DNA of 64,000 nucleotides, from contig JAHZHC010000016.1 of NCBI GenBank assembly GCA_019420505.1, positions 74,185-138,184 on the forward strand, given 5' to 3'. The notes under the pieces are model-generated. The model worked only from the letters and a program-made list of their open reading frames with translations, ran no database searches and had not been told where the DNA came from. Below, piece after piece: positions 15,429 to 23,276 of the stretch (position 1 is the first letter of the stretch; each line of letters opens with the position of its first letter). Source of the DNA: Ruminococcus sp. (GTDB lineage: Bacteria > Bacillota > Clostridia > Oscillospirales > Ruminococcaceae). Made by a program: the position numbers and the translations under genes.

Positions 15429-16328
15429 TTAATTAAAATTTTTATTTATAAATGATAAATAACTTTTACGTCTTACAAGTTCTTTATGATTTTTATACCA
15501 TTCATAAGATTCCTTTAAACCCTGTTCTAAAGGTTTTGCATCTGACATTAACTTCTGCTGTTTTGTAACATCAAGAACATAGCCGTAATCAAGAAAAGGA
15601 AAATAATCACGCTGATTCATATTTCCGGTCACAAATCTTATCTCAGGCATTTTACCCAAAATACTATAGCAAAGCCTTACCCACTCGTTAATATCCACAG
15701 TTTGAGGATTCCCTACATTAAAAATATGCTGTTCAGGCTTTTTATCAATTATAATTTCAATAAACTTGCACATATCTTCTATATCGAAAAACTGCAATGG
15801 CATTTTACCGTCTTTTGGCACATAAAAAGGCATATCATTTTCAGCACAATCAAAAACAAATGCCTCACGATATAGATTGTTCATTGCTCCATACAAATAA
15901 GGCGGACGTAAGATATAGGCATTGGGAATTTGTTCAAGCAAAGCTTTTTCAGCTGAAATTTTATTAGTTCCATAATCTCCCCAGTGAATATTTTCTCCCA
16001 CCGGCTGAGTTTCTTTAAAAGGCAGTGGCAAGGTTTCGGAATAAACATCACTTGAACTTATCATTACATAGTTTTCAAATTTGCCCAATCCATTCAACAA
16101 ATCTATAATATCAGATTCATTATAAGCTGTTATATCTATAACCAAATTAAATTCAAAATTTTTAAGTGTATCACCTAAGTTATGCCTGTCACAATTTATC
16201 AGTTTAACACCCTCTGATTGAGGTCTTGAGTTTCTATTAATGACATAGACATCGTGACCCTTTTTCACAAAATATTCAGCAGTAAAACGACTTGCAAAAA
16301 CTGTGCCGCCAGTTACAAGAATGTTCAA
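15429..16328 (-). CDS. NAD-dependent epimerase/dehydratase family protein
   Basis: Extended short-chain dehydrogenase fold. The N-terminus MNILVTGGTVFASRFTAEYF is a Rossmann motif of the form seen in a subgroup of NAD-dependent epimerases, and SSDVYSE followed by NKISAEKALLEQ gives the YxxxK-like region. The start is taken as TTG at 16328, which has GAGGTG six bases before it. A GTG at 16337 is also in frame but sits inside that ribosome binding site. About 300 residues fits the family. The sugar or other substrate is unknown. Confidence 0.8.
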   Translation of the reverse strand: MNILVTGGTVFASRFTAEYFVKKGHDVYVINRNSRPQSEGVKLINCDRHNLGDTLKNFEFNLVIDITAYNESDIIDLLNGLGKFENYVMISSSDVYSETLPLPFKETQPVGENIHWGDYGTNKISAEKALLEQIPNAYILRPPYLYGAMNNLYREAFVFDCAENDMPFYVPKDGKMPLQFFDIEDMCKFIEIIIDKKPEQHIFNVGNPQTVDINEWVRLCYSILGKMPEIRFVTGNMNQRDYFPFLDYGYVLDVTKQQKLMSDAKPLEQGLKESYEWYKNHKELVRRKSYLSFINKNFN

Positions 16329-16428
16329 TATAGTCACCTCATTTTAAAAATAAACTTATTAAAATAAAGTCATAAACGATGAAATCAAGCTTTGATTTCA
16401 CGGATACCACCGCCTTTCAAATACAAAC

Positions 16429-16641
16429 TTATTTCTTAACCTTACTCATATACTCTTCCTTGACAACATCTATAGTCTTTCCACCAACACCAATATTCTT
16501 ATCAGAAAGTTCTTTTATCGTAGTGATAAAAAATTCCTGTGGAACTTTCATAATTTCGCTCGAAACCTCTGTTAGACGTTTAATAAGCAATTCTTTTTGC
16601 TCGTCGGTTAAATATCCACCTTCAACAGTAATATACGGCAT
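16429..16641 (-). CDS. Tautomerase family protein (4-oxalocrotonate tautomerase-like)
   Basis: A 70-residue protein beginning MPYITVEGGYLTDEQKELL. The Pro after the initiator Met is the catalytic base in this superfamily, and the length fits a 4-OT-type subunit that forms hexamers or trimers of dimers. AAAGGAGATC precedes the ATG. It lies 16 bases after the GNAT gene. A 9-bp hairpin without T tract (16380-16400) falls in the 100 bases before the next gene. The substrate is unknown. Confidence 0.8.
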   Translation of the reverse strand: MPYITVEGGYLTDEQKELLIKRLTEVSSEIMKVPQEFFITTIKELSDKNIGVGGKTIDVVKEEYMSKVKK

Positions 16642-16657
16642 AGATGATCTCCTTTAT

Positions 16658-17161
16658 TTATCTTTTCAATTCCATTTCTATACAATTCCAAATTTCGCCC
16701 ATACATTCATAGCATTCTCTTTTATCCAATATTACTTTTTTAAATCCACATGATTCATAACAATTTAGCGCTGCAATATTATTTTCAAAAACCCCTAAGG
16801 ATATCTTATTTACTTTTAAAAATTCAAAGGCATACTTTATGGCTAAAGAAATCATTTCTTTACCATATCCTTTTCTTCTTTGAGAATCATCAATAATGAC
16901 AAAACCTAATCTGATTTCATTTTTGTTATTGTTTGGATATCTCATTGTAAAATGGCCTACTATTCTCTTATCATTAAAAGCAGTCATTCCCCAAATATTA
17001 TCATTATTTTTATCCCTGTCAAAATATTCATTCATATCGTCAGGCGTAATGGGATATTTGTCATAACGATCAGCACACCACTGGCGAAAAGCAAACTCAC
17101 TTTTAAACCATTTTGTTATTATTAATGCATCACATGCTTTATACGGTCTTAATTTTAACAT
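16658..17161 (-). CDS. GNAT family N-acetyltransferase
   Basis: A 167-residue acetyltransferase of the RimJ/RimL-like type. The acetyl-CoA binding motif A is visible as LGFVIIDDSQRRKGYGKEMI, followed by KISLGVFENNIAALNCYESCGF, the typical motif B region. The acceptor substrate is unknown. It is the second gene behind the T-box leader, 18 bases after the radical SAM gene, and appears co-transcribed. Confidence 0.88.
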   Translation of the reverse strand: MLKLRPYKACDALIITKWFKSEFAFRQWCADRYDKYPITPDDMNEYFDRDKNNDNIWGMTAFNDKRIVGHFTMRYPNNNKNEIRLGFVIIDDSQRRKGYGKEMISLAIKYAFEFLKVNKISLGVFENNIAALNCYESCGFKKVILDKRECYECMGEIWNCIEMELKR

Positions 17162-17179
17162 GACACCTCACCCTTTCTG

Positions 17180-18064
17180 TCAATCAAAAAAACTAAGCTG
17201 CATATCTCCATACCCCTGCTTATACGCTCTTATGATATCTTTCATATTATACAATATTCCAAATCTGTCGCACTCTGCGGTAAATATTCTCCACAGCTTT
17301 TTTGCATTGGACGACACGCAGTTATATCGATCCCCGTAATAACGGCGATATTTATCTGATAATCCAGGGAATATTCTATCCAGCTTTTCAAAGTAATAAT
17401 CACGTTGATTTTGCCGTAAAGTCATACCAAAAGCAGGATATATTATTCTCACTCCACACTCACGAGCAGTTCTCACAATTTTTAAAATATTCTCCTCATT
17501 ATCTTCAATAAACGGAAGAACAGGCATTAGTGTTATTCCCGTGAAAAGTCCGGCCTCTGACATTTTTGCCAATGCATCAAACCTTTCAGAAGATATTGAT
17601 ACATTTGGTTCTATAAGTTTGCATAGATTGTCGTCCGCCGTAGTAACAGTCATTTTGCACAGCACAGGACTATGTTCGGCAATACCCCTATATACATCAA
17701 TATCACGAGAAATCAGACTGCTTTTAGTGATAACCGTTATGCCGAATTCAAAAGCGTCTATTAGTTCAAGAGAATGCCTTGTCACAAGCTCTGTTTTCTC
17801 GAAAGGATTATACGGATCGCTCATTGATCCTGTACCGATTATACCTGTTCGCACCTTTCGTCTTAGTTCATCACGTAGTAACTTCAAGCAGTTTTCCTTC
17901 ACTTTTACAGTATCAAAATCTTTAATCTGATAACACTCACTTCTGCTGTCACAATAAATACAGCCATGACAACAACCCCGATAAAGGTTCATATTATAGT
18001 CGTTGCCAAACCAATCGGAAGACTTATTTTTTTGTAATATTGTTTTACAGGGAATTGTTTGCAT
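17180..18064 (-). CDS. SPL-type radical SAM protein
   Basis: A 294-residue radical SAM protein with the cluster-binding CX3CX2C as CHGC-type motif in YRGCCHGCIYCDSRSE near residue 34. The GTGSMSDPYNPFEK and ITVITKS segments are those of the spore photoproduct lyase-like/Rv2578c-type subfamily, whose function is generally unknown. It starts about 20 bases after the terminator of the T-box, so that leader should control it. A T-box in front of such a gene is unusual; the leader was more likely built for tyrS further downstream. Confidence 0.85.
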   Translation of the reverse strand: MQTIPCKTILQKNKSSDWFGNDYNMNLYRGCCHGCIYCDSRSECYQIKDFDTVKVKENCLKLLRDELRRKVRTGIIGTGSMSDPYNPFEKTELVTRHSLELIDAFEFGITVITKSSLISRDIDVYRGIAEHSPVLCKMTVTTADDNLCKLIEPNVSISSERFDALAKMSEAGLFTGITLMPVLPFIEDNEENILKIVRTARECGVRIIYPAFGMTLRQNQRDYYFEKLDRIFPGLSDKYRRYYGDRYNCVSSNAKKLWRIFTAECDRFGILYNMKDIIRAYKQGYGDMQLSFFD

Positions 18065-18081
18065 AAGTTACACCCTTTATA

Positions 18082-18357
18082 TAAAATAAAATCCTCCGAC
18101 AGAAATTCATCTGCCGGAGGACGAAATTACTCGTGGTACCACCTCGGTTTACTACCTATATAAAGATAGCCTCATGGTCTGAAAAAACAAACCTGTTCTG
18201 TAACGGGAACGACCGTGATTCCCTACTGTAATTTCAGGAAACCTACTCCGAGATGTATTCACTTGCCATAATGTTATGTTCTCGCACCACCCGAACACTC
18301 TCTTAAACAGCAATAACAAGCTACTTATTCTCATCAATGCATTTAGATATTAATATT
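18082..18357 (-). promoter_or_regulatory. T-box leader, likely tyrosine-specific
   Basis: Minus-strand leader with the T-box core GAGGTGGTACCACGAG (about 18147-18131) and a downstream terminator stem TCCTCCGGCAG / CTGTCGGAGGA with TTTTATTTT. The distal stem I region reads GTTCGGGTGGTGCGAGAAC. The specifier region reads GTGAATACATCTCGGAGTAGG, in which GAA is followed by UAC (18257-18255), a Tyr codon. An offset reading gives ACA (Thr). Tyr is favoured because tyrS ends this gene run. Uncharged tRNA should favour antitermination. Confidence 0.88.
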
Positions 18358-18386
18358 AATTTAGCACATTTAAATTATAATGTCAA
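18358..18386 (-). promoter_or_regulatory. Promoter of the T-box transcript
   Basis: Minus-strand TTGACA (18386-18381), 17-base spacer, TAAATT (18363-18358), immediately before the leader and only four bases from the glyA stop. Confidence 0.7.
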
Positions 18387-18389
18387 GCA

Positions 18390-19637
18390 TTATTCATACA
18401 AAGGATACTTCTTGCAGATTTCTGTTACGCCTGCTCTGATTTCATCAGCCTTATTTTCAAAATCAGTAACAGCAAGATAAATATACTCTGCGATTTTATC
18501 CATATCTTCTTCAACAAGTCCTCGTGTTGTGACAGCAGGAGTACCTATTCTGATACCGCTTGTTACGAACGGACTCTGCGGATCATTAGGAACAGCATTC
18601 TTATTAACAGTAATATAGACCTCGTCAAGACGTTTTTCAAGCTCTTTGCCTGTTATATCAAATGATTGCAAATCTACAAGCATAAGATGATTGTCACTTC
18701 CGTTGGATACAAGGTTGAAACCACGGGATACAAGTCCTTTTGCCAAAGCTTGGGCATTCTTAACTACCTGTTCTGCATAGGCTTTAAATTCAGGTTTCAA
18801 AGCTTCGCCGAAGCAAACCGCTTTTGCGGCAATAACATGCATCAAAGGACCGCCCTGTGTTCCGGGGAAAATAGCCTTATTAAATTTCTTTGCCAATTCC
18901 TCGTCGTTTGTCAGGATCATACCGCCTCTTGGTCCTCTTAATGTCTTATGGGTTGTAGTTGTAACCACATCAGCATACGGAACAGGAGATGGGTGCTGTC
19001 CGCCGGCAACAAGTCCTGCAATATGAGCCATATCAACCATAAAATATGCGCCGACTTCTTTTGCGATCTTAGAAATTCTTTCAAAATCTATTGTTCTTGG
19101 ATAAGCTGAAGCTCCGGCAACAATTAGCTTAGGGCTGTTTTCTTTTGCAAGCTTTTCAAGCTCGTCATAGTCGAGATATCCATTATCATCAAGGCCGTAT
19201 GAAATAAAGTTATAATTCTTTCCTGACATATTAACAGGAGAACCGTGTGTAAGATGACCACCGTGAGCAAGACTCATTCCAAGAATAGTATCACCTACTT
19301 CACACAGTGCAAAATAAACAGCAAGATTAGCCTGTGCACCTGAATGTGGCTGTACGTTTGCATATTTAGCACCGAAAAGCTTGCAGGCTCTTTCAATAGC
19401 GATATTTTCAACAACATCAACACACTCACAGCCGCCGTAATATCTTTTACCTGAATAGCCTTCAGCATACTTATTTGTCAAAGCGCTTCCCATTGCTGCC
19501 ATAACAGCAGGTGAAACAATATTTTCACTTGCAATAAGCTCAAGGTTTCTTCTCTGACGGGCAAGTTCTGAATTCATTGCTTCTCCGACTTCTTTATCAA
19601 AGCCTTCAACAAAACCAATTGTGTCAACTATTTTCAT
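18390..19637 (-). CDS. glyA: Serine hydroxymethyltransferase
   Basis: PLP enzyme of 415 residues that interconverts serine and glycine and supplies 5,10-methylene-tetrahydrofolate. The PLP lysine lies in [14 protein letters not shown] near residue 228; the N-terminal [15 protein letters not shown] and [15 protein letters not shown] segments are characteristic. The length is normal. AAGGAG precedes the ATG and a good promoter lies upstream, so it is probably transcribed by itself, ending close to the T-box promoter. Confidence 0.96.
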   Translation of the reverse strand: MKIVDTIGFVEGFDKEVGEAMNSELARQRRNLELIASENIVSPAVMAAMGSALTNKYAEGYSGKRYYGGCECVDVVENIAIERACKLFGAKYANVQPHSGAQANLAVYFALCEVGDTILGMSLAHGGHLTHGSPVNMSGKNYNFISYGLDDNGYLDYDELEKLAKENSPKLIVAGASAYPRTIDFERISKIAKEVGAYFMVDMAHIAGLVAGGQHPSPVPYADVVTTTTHKTLRGPRGGMILTNDEELAKKFNKAIFPGTQGGPLMHVIAAKAVCFGEALKPEFKAYAEQVVKNAQALAKGLVSRGFNLVSNGSDNHLMLVDLQSFDITGKELEKRLDEVYITVNKNAVPNDPQSPFVTSGIRIGTPAVTTRGLVEEDMDKIAEYIYLAVTDFENKADEIRAGVTEICKKYPLYE

Positions 19638-19684
19638 ATAAATACTCCTTACATATTAAATTCTGCTCAATTAAAGATATATTT

Positions 19685-19713
19685 ATTATAGCTTATTTCC
19701 AATAATATTGCAA
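19685..19713 (-). promoter_or_regulatory. Promoter of glyA
   Basis: Minus-strand TTGCAA (19713-19708), 17-base spacer, TATAAT (19690-19685). Confidence 0.7.
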
Positions 19714-19742
19714 GTAAAAACGAATATTTTTTATTAATAAAA

Positions 19743-20057
19743 TCATAAAGTGTTCATTCTGGACAAAAAGCACCATAATATCATAATAATTAATGTTGAT
19801 AACATAGGAAGAATATTATATATCCAATAATCCTTTTTATTTTCTTTTCTTATCAACTGTATTACACGAAAAATAATTATTACAGGTATACCAATTATAA
19901 GCATAGCATAGCCAACAGGTACAAAGCTCTCTGCTTCAGCATCTTTTCTATCCGTAATAAAAAACCAAGAATAAAAGAATATCCAAAATGTTAACCAACC
20001 TGTAAAAATATTAATAATAACGTTTAATATATTTTTAAAATTATTATTAGTTCCCAT
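19743..20057 (-). CDS. Small membrane protein of unknown function
   Basis: A 104-residue protein with three hydrophobic segments (WLTFWIFFYSWFFI, GYAMLIIGIPVIIIF and ILPMLSTLIIMILWCF). AGGAG lies nine bases before the ATG. No family is recognised. It stands alone between the glyA promoter and the surface-protein gene; AT-rich codon use suggests accessory status. In the 240 bases upstream of it I see no convincing gene, only an overlapping low-quality frame. Confidence 0.6.
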   Translation of the reverse strand: MGTNNNFKNILNVIINIFTGWLTFWIFFYSWFFITDRKDAEAESFVPVGYAMLIIGIPVIIIFRVIQLIRKENKKDYWIYNILPMLSTLIIMILWCFLSRMNTL

Positions 20058-20295
20058 ATTTTATTTCTCCTAAGAATTATAGGTATTATATTTATTAAAT
20101 AAATTATAATATCTATAACATATATTACTGTATGTTGTAACTTTTTGGCATTGCCATTGTTATATCTTGATAAAATTAAAATAGTACTTCTACTTGATGA
20201 AGCCAGTTTGTATTTTTCCATTTTCATCACTCATATTAATAGACTGATCTGAGGAATTGGCTATACTTAAAACATAGAATAATATTTTATAATTA

Positions 20296-21738
20296 TTATT
20301 TAGCACTTGATGTATACAAGCCGCAATCACATCTACCTACATACCAATTGCCACCGCCGCCATGCTCAGATATATATTTCCTCGCTGCATTTTTGGCTTC
20401 ATCATATGAATTAAACCATCCCATATTTTCTACTGGATGAACATGATGTGTTCCACCTTCTGTACACCAATATGGTTGTGTTTGTGTAGGTGTTGTTGTG
20501 CTAAGATTGAGTGCCCTTACTTCAACAGTCCACTTTCCACAATCACATTGATCTACATACCATCCACCATTTCCATTATAATGTTGATTTATATATTCAC
20601 CACCAGCTTTATATGCCTCATCATAACTATTAAACCAACCTAATCCTTTTGATAATACATGATGTGTTCCACCCTCTGTACACCAATATGGTTGTGTTTG
20701 TGTAGGTGTCGTTGTATTAGGAATAGTAGTCTGAGGCTTTTGTGTAGCAGTTCCACTATTATTGTTTGGCTTTGTAGTGGTTTTTGGTGCTGTCGTAGAA
20801 GGTTTAGTTGTAGTAATAGGCTTTTCCTTTACATTTACTGTAGATGTAGATTGAACATTATTTGATTTAGCTGTAATTGTTGCTGTTCCTTTGTTTACTG
20901 CTGTAACCTTACCATTTTCTACTTTAGCGATTCCATTATCAGATGAAGACCATTCTACATCCTGATTGCTTCCTTTAACTGTAGCTTTTAAATCGGATTC
21001 TTCACCTACAATTAATTCTAAAGATGCTGGTTCAATACTGATGGTTGGTTCTATTACTTTAATCTTAATTTCTAGTTCAGCAACATTATTACTTTTATCC
21101 TTTGCAACAATTTTAGCTTCATATTCACCAGTAGCAGCATAATTTACATTACTATCATCTAATGACAAATCTAATTCTGAAAGATCTGTTGCTTTGAATT
21201 TATCTTTGATATTTTCAATTTTATCATCTTTATATACTTCGATTTCTTTTGGGTTAAATCCTTCTTCTTCCGCAAATACAGGAATGGTTGTATCTTTAAT
21301 GCTAATCTTTACAGTTTTCTTATCATCTACAGAAAACAATGTCAGTCCAAACAACTTATATTGAATCTTGTGTTTTACATCAATATCATATGTTCCTGTT
21401 GCTGGATATTCTTTCTCAGACTCATTTTGAATGTTAAATTCAAGTTTTGTATTCTCGTCTGAAACATTAGAATATTTACTTATATCAATTAATTCATCCA
21501 ATTTAGGTTCGTATTTTTCACCATATTCTATTGTTATTTCTGATTGTTTTATATCCCATTTATTTGCGTTTCTTTCAACCAAAAACCAGCCTAAAACAAT
21601 AAGTAATATTGCAGCTACAACAGTAGAAACAATTATGATGTTTCTTTTTTTCTTGCTTAACTTTTTCTTGTCAGCCGGTGTTGCATCAACTATTACATTA
21701 TCAGTTAGTTTAATATCAGCTTCATCATTTATCTTCAT
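20296..21738 (-). CDS. Membrane-anchored Ig-like (BIG2) protein with two Cys-rich C-terminal repeats
   Basis: A 480-residue protein with a cytoplasmic N-terminus of about 31 residues, one membrane helix (33-54), and an extracellular part. Two beta-sandwich Ig-like modules span roughly 60-230, the second resembling the Ig-like/HYR type (YAATGEYEAKIVAKDKSNNVAE). A BIG2-like domain (about 233-303) reads WSSSDNGIAKVENGKVTAV. A Thr/Pro/Asn linker follows. The end holds two copies (350-405 and 422-477) of YWCTEGGTHHV...GWFNSYDEA...WYV..CDCG, which I do not recognise and which could bind metal. Each repeat is preceded by TTPTQTQ. Topology suggests a type II surface protein. Confidence 0.8.
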   Translation of the reverse strand: MKINDEADIKLTDNVIVDATPADKKKLSKKKRNIIIVSTVVAAILLIVLGWFLVERNANKWDIKQSEITIEYGEKYEPKLDELIDISKYSNVSDENTKLEFNIQNESEKEYPATGTYDIDVKHKIQYKLFGLTLFSVDDKKTVKISIKDTTIPVFAEEEGFNPKEIEVYKDDKIENIKDKFKATDLSELDLSLDDSNVNYAATGEYEAKIVAKDKSNNVAELEIKIKVIEPTISIEPASLELIVGEESDLKATVKGSNQDVEWSSSDNGIAKVENGKVTAVNKGTATITAKSNNVQSTSTVNVKEKPITTTKPSTTAPKTTTKPNNNSGTATQKPQTTIPNTTTPTQTQPYWCTEGGTHHVLSKGLGWFNSYDEAYKAGGEYINQHYNGNGGWYVDQCDCGKWTVEVRALNLSTTTPTQTQPYWCTEGGTHHVHPVENMGWFNSYDEAKNAARKYISEHGGGGNWYVGRCDCGLYTSSAK

Positions 21739-21798
21739 AATTTTGTCCCCTTAACTATCAGATTTAATAATTCGGTTTTATCTTTATACATTGTTTCC

Positions 21799-21827
21799 AT
21801 TATACCCCAAAACAGCATTATTGTCAA
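21799..21827 (-). promoter_or_regulatory. Promoter of the Ig-like protein gene
   Basis: Minus-strand TTGACA (21827-21822), 17-base spacer, TATAAT (21804-21799). Divergent from the ruvX promoter. Confidence 0.8.
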
Positions 21828-21872
21828 TAAAATAGTTATTTGCATATAAAAGGTATAATTTTGTCGTAACAA

Positions 21873-21901
21873 TTGACATCTATCAGCTTTTATTGTATAA
21901 T
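21873..21901 (+). promoter_or_regulatory. Promoter of ruvX
   Basis: TTGACA (21873-21878), 17-base spacer, TATAAT (21896-21901). Confidence 0.8.
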
Positions 21902-21942
21902 ATCAATTAATTATTAAAATTACTTCAGATAAAGGAATGTTA

Positions 21943-22377
21943 ATGCTTATGAAAATAATGGCGGTTGATTACGGTGATGTAAGAACAGGTCTTGCAGTAT
22001 GCGACAGAACTGAATTCCTTGCTTCACCAATTGGTACAATAGAAGAACGAAATGCACAGATCCTTGCAATGAAAATTGCTCACATGGCGGAGCAATACGA
22101 AGTCGGCGAAATAGTGGTCGGGCTTCCCAAAAATATGAACGGATCAATGGGGCCAAGAGCTGAAAAATGCAAGGCTTTTGCTGATATGCTCAATGAAATA
22201 ACAGAATGTCCGGTTAACATGTGGGATGAACGTTCAACTACAGTTACAGCACATCAAATTCTGAATGAAACCAATGTAAGGGGTAAAAACAGAAAAGCCG
22301 TTGTGGACACAGTGGCCGCAACGGTTATATTAGAAGGATATTTGGATTTCAGAAGGAAGAATAAGAAAACTGATTAA
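21943..22377 (+). CDS. ruvX: Putative pre-16S rRNA nuclease / Holliday junction resolvase YqgF
   Basis: RNase H-like protein of the YqgF/RuvX family, about 144 residues. Visible motifs are MAVDYGDVRTGLAVCD at the N-terminus (with the first catalytic Asp), VVGLPKNMNGSMGPRAEK in the middle, and MWDERSTTVTAHQIL followed by VDTVAATVILEGYLD at the end. In bacteria it acts in 16S rRNA 5' end maturation. The start is set at the second ATG (21943), six bases after AAAGGA. Its stop overlaps the convergent TSUP gene by four bases. Confidence 0.93.
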   Translation: MLMKIMAVDYGDVRTGLAVCDRTEFLASPIGTIEERNAQILAMKIAHMAEQYEVGEIVVGLPKNMNGSMGPRAEKCKAFADMLNEITECPVNMWDERSTTVTAHQILNETNVRGKNRKAVVDTVAATVILEGYLDFRRKNKKTD

Positions 22378-22739
22378 TTTTTTCTTTTTTTTGAGAAAAT
22401 TTCTTTAATTCCTGCAATTATGACAAACCCGCCGAATAGCTTCTGAAGCAGCCTGTTGTCAGTTTTATTTGCAATAATACTGAAAATTATTACAAAAATC
22501 GTTCCTGTTATCAATATGGGAACGATTTTTTTCCATTCCACAAGGTGATTTTTGTTATGATAATAAAGAGATAAGGCAGCAATAGGAACGAAAAAAATCA
22601 GATTAATTCCTTGCGCCGCCAACTGAGGTGTATGTGCAAATATTGTAAGATATAAAATCAGAACCATACCGCCGCCAAGACCCAGTGATGCAAATATGCC
22701 TGTAACAAACGATACAACTGCTATTATAAAAAAACTCAT
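22374..22739 (-). CDS. TSUP/TauE-SafE family transporter, second half-size subunit
   Basis: A 121-residue membrane protein with four predicted helices. GIFASLGLGGGMVLILYLTIF is the conserved GxxxGxGGG repeat motif of TauE/SafE (DUF81) transporters, which normally has two such repeats in one chain of about 250 residues. Here each repeat is a separate gene: the start lies two bases after the stop of the other half at 22742. The pair presumably assembles into one anion exporter. The substrate is unknown (sulfite/organosulfonate export is known for some members). Confidence 0.85.
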   Translation of the reverse strand: MSFFIIAVVSFVTGIFASLGLGGGMVLILYLTIFAHTPQLAAQGINLIFFVPIAALSLYYHNKNHLVEWKKIVPILITGTIFVIIFSIIANKTDNRLLQKLFGGFVIIAGIKEIFSKKRKN

Positions 22740-22741
22740 TT

Positions 22742-23104
22742 TTACCTCATTATCAATCTAATACCGAAAAATATCATTACTGCTCCGAAAATTCTTTTCA
22801 GCGTAATACTTGATAGCTTAATCAACAATTTTGTACCTAAAAATACACCTGCAATTCCAAATGGTATAAATTTAAGCGCATATATTATATCAATACTGCC
22901 CTTTGTAAAATAAATCATACCGCTTAATATGCTAAGCGGCAAGGTAATTGCAATTGATGTAGCATGGGCTTTCTTAACATCATCATCGTCATGTTCAAGC
23001 ATAGGAACTGCTACAATACCTCCGCCGGAACCAAACATACCGTTGGCAGCACCGACAAAAGCACCCAAAACGTATAAATAAACTTTTTTCATATATTTTA
23101 ACAA
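22742..23104 (-). CDS. TSUP/TauE-SafE family transporter, first half-size subunit
   Basis: A 120-residue membrane protein, the first half of the split TSUP transporter: GAANGMFGSGGGIVAVPML is the repeat motif, followed by AHATSIAITLPLSILSG. The start is TTG at 23104, six bases after GGGTGA. That GGGTGA is the 3' arm of a hairpin (23112-23138), so translation could be sensitive to folding. An in-frame ATG follows at 23092. It may once have been the gene next downstream of khpA (see the repeats at 23110 and 24957). Confidence 0.82.
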   Translation of the reverse strand: MLKYMKKVYLYVLGAFVGAANGMFGSGGGIVAVPMLEHDDDDVKKAHATSIAITLPLSILSGMIYFTKGSIDIIYALKFIPFGIAGVFLGTKLLIKLSSITLKRIFGAVMIFFGIRLIMR

Positions 23105-23109
23105 ATAAA

Positions 23110-23149
23110 ATCACCCTATACTATTATTAGTACAGGGTAAAAATTTATT
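23110..23149. repeat. 40-base direct repeat, copy 1
   Basis: ATCACCCTATACTATTATTAGTAC followed by AGGGTAAAAATTTATT; it differs from copy 2 (24957-24996) at only three positions. It contains a hairpin. The two copies bracket the secreted peptidase-like gene and the lipoprotein gene. Confidence 0.88.
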
Positions 23150-23276
23150 CCAAATTCTATTAAGTTGCCAGTATTTATTAATTATTTACATTTAATTGGT
23201 TGACGATTTAAATTTACTATGTTATAATGATTCAGTTAGCTGACAAAAAATATATTTTTAAGGAGTTTCAATTAAC

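Noticed and set aside
16338..16428. GGTGGTATCC plus hairpin before the epimerase gene, similar to a second T-box end
   Set aside because: The core differs from the T-box consensus, no stem I or specifier region is present, the hairpin lacks a T tract, and the stretch can be read as a short peptide tail (GGGIREIKA).
18255..18260. Threonine (ACA) reading of the T-box specifier
   Set aside because: Possible by shifting one base, but T-boxes favour codons ending in C and the downstream synthetase is tyrS; kept only as an alternative.
20024..20230. 68-codon minus-strand frame overlapping the small membrane protein gene
   Set aside because: Weak ribosome binding site, 34-base overlap in another frame with a better-supported gene, and a low-complexity Ile-rich end.
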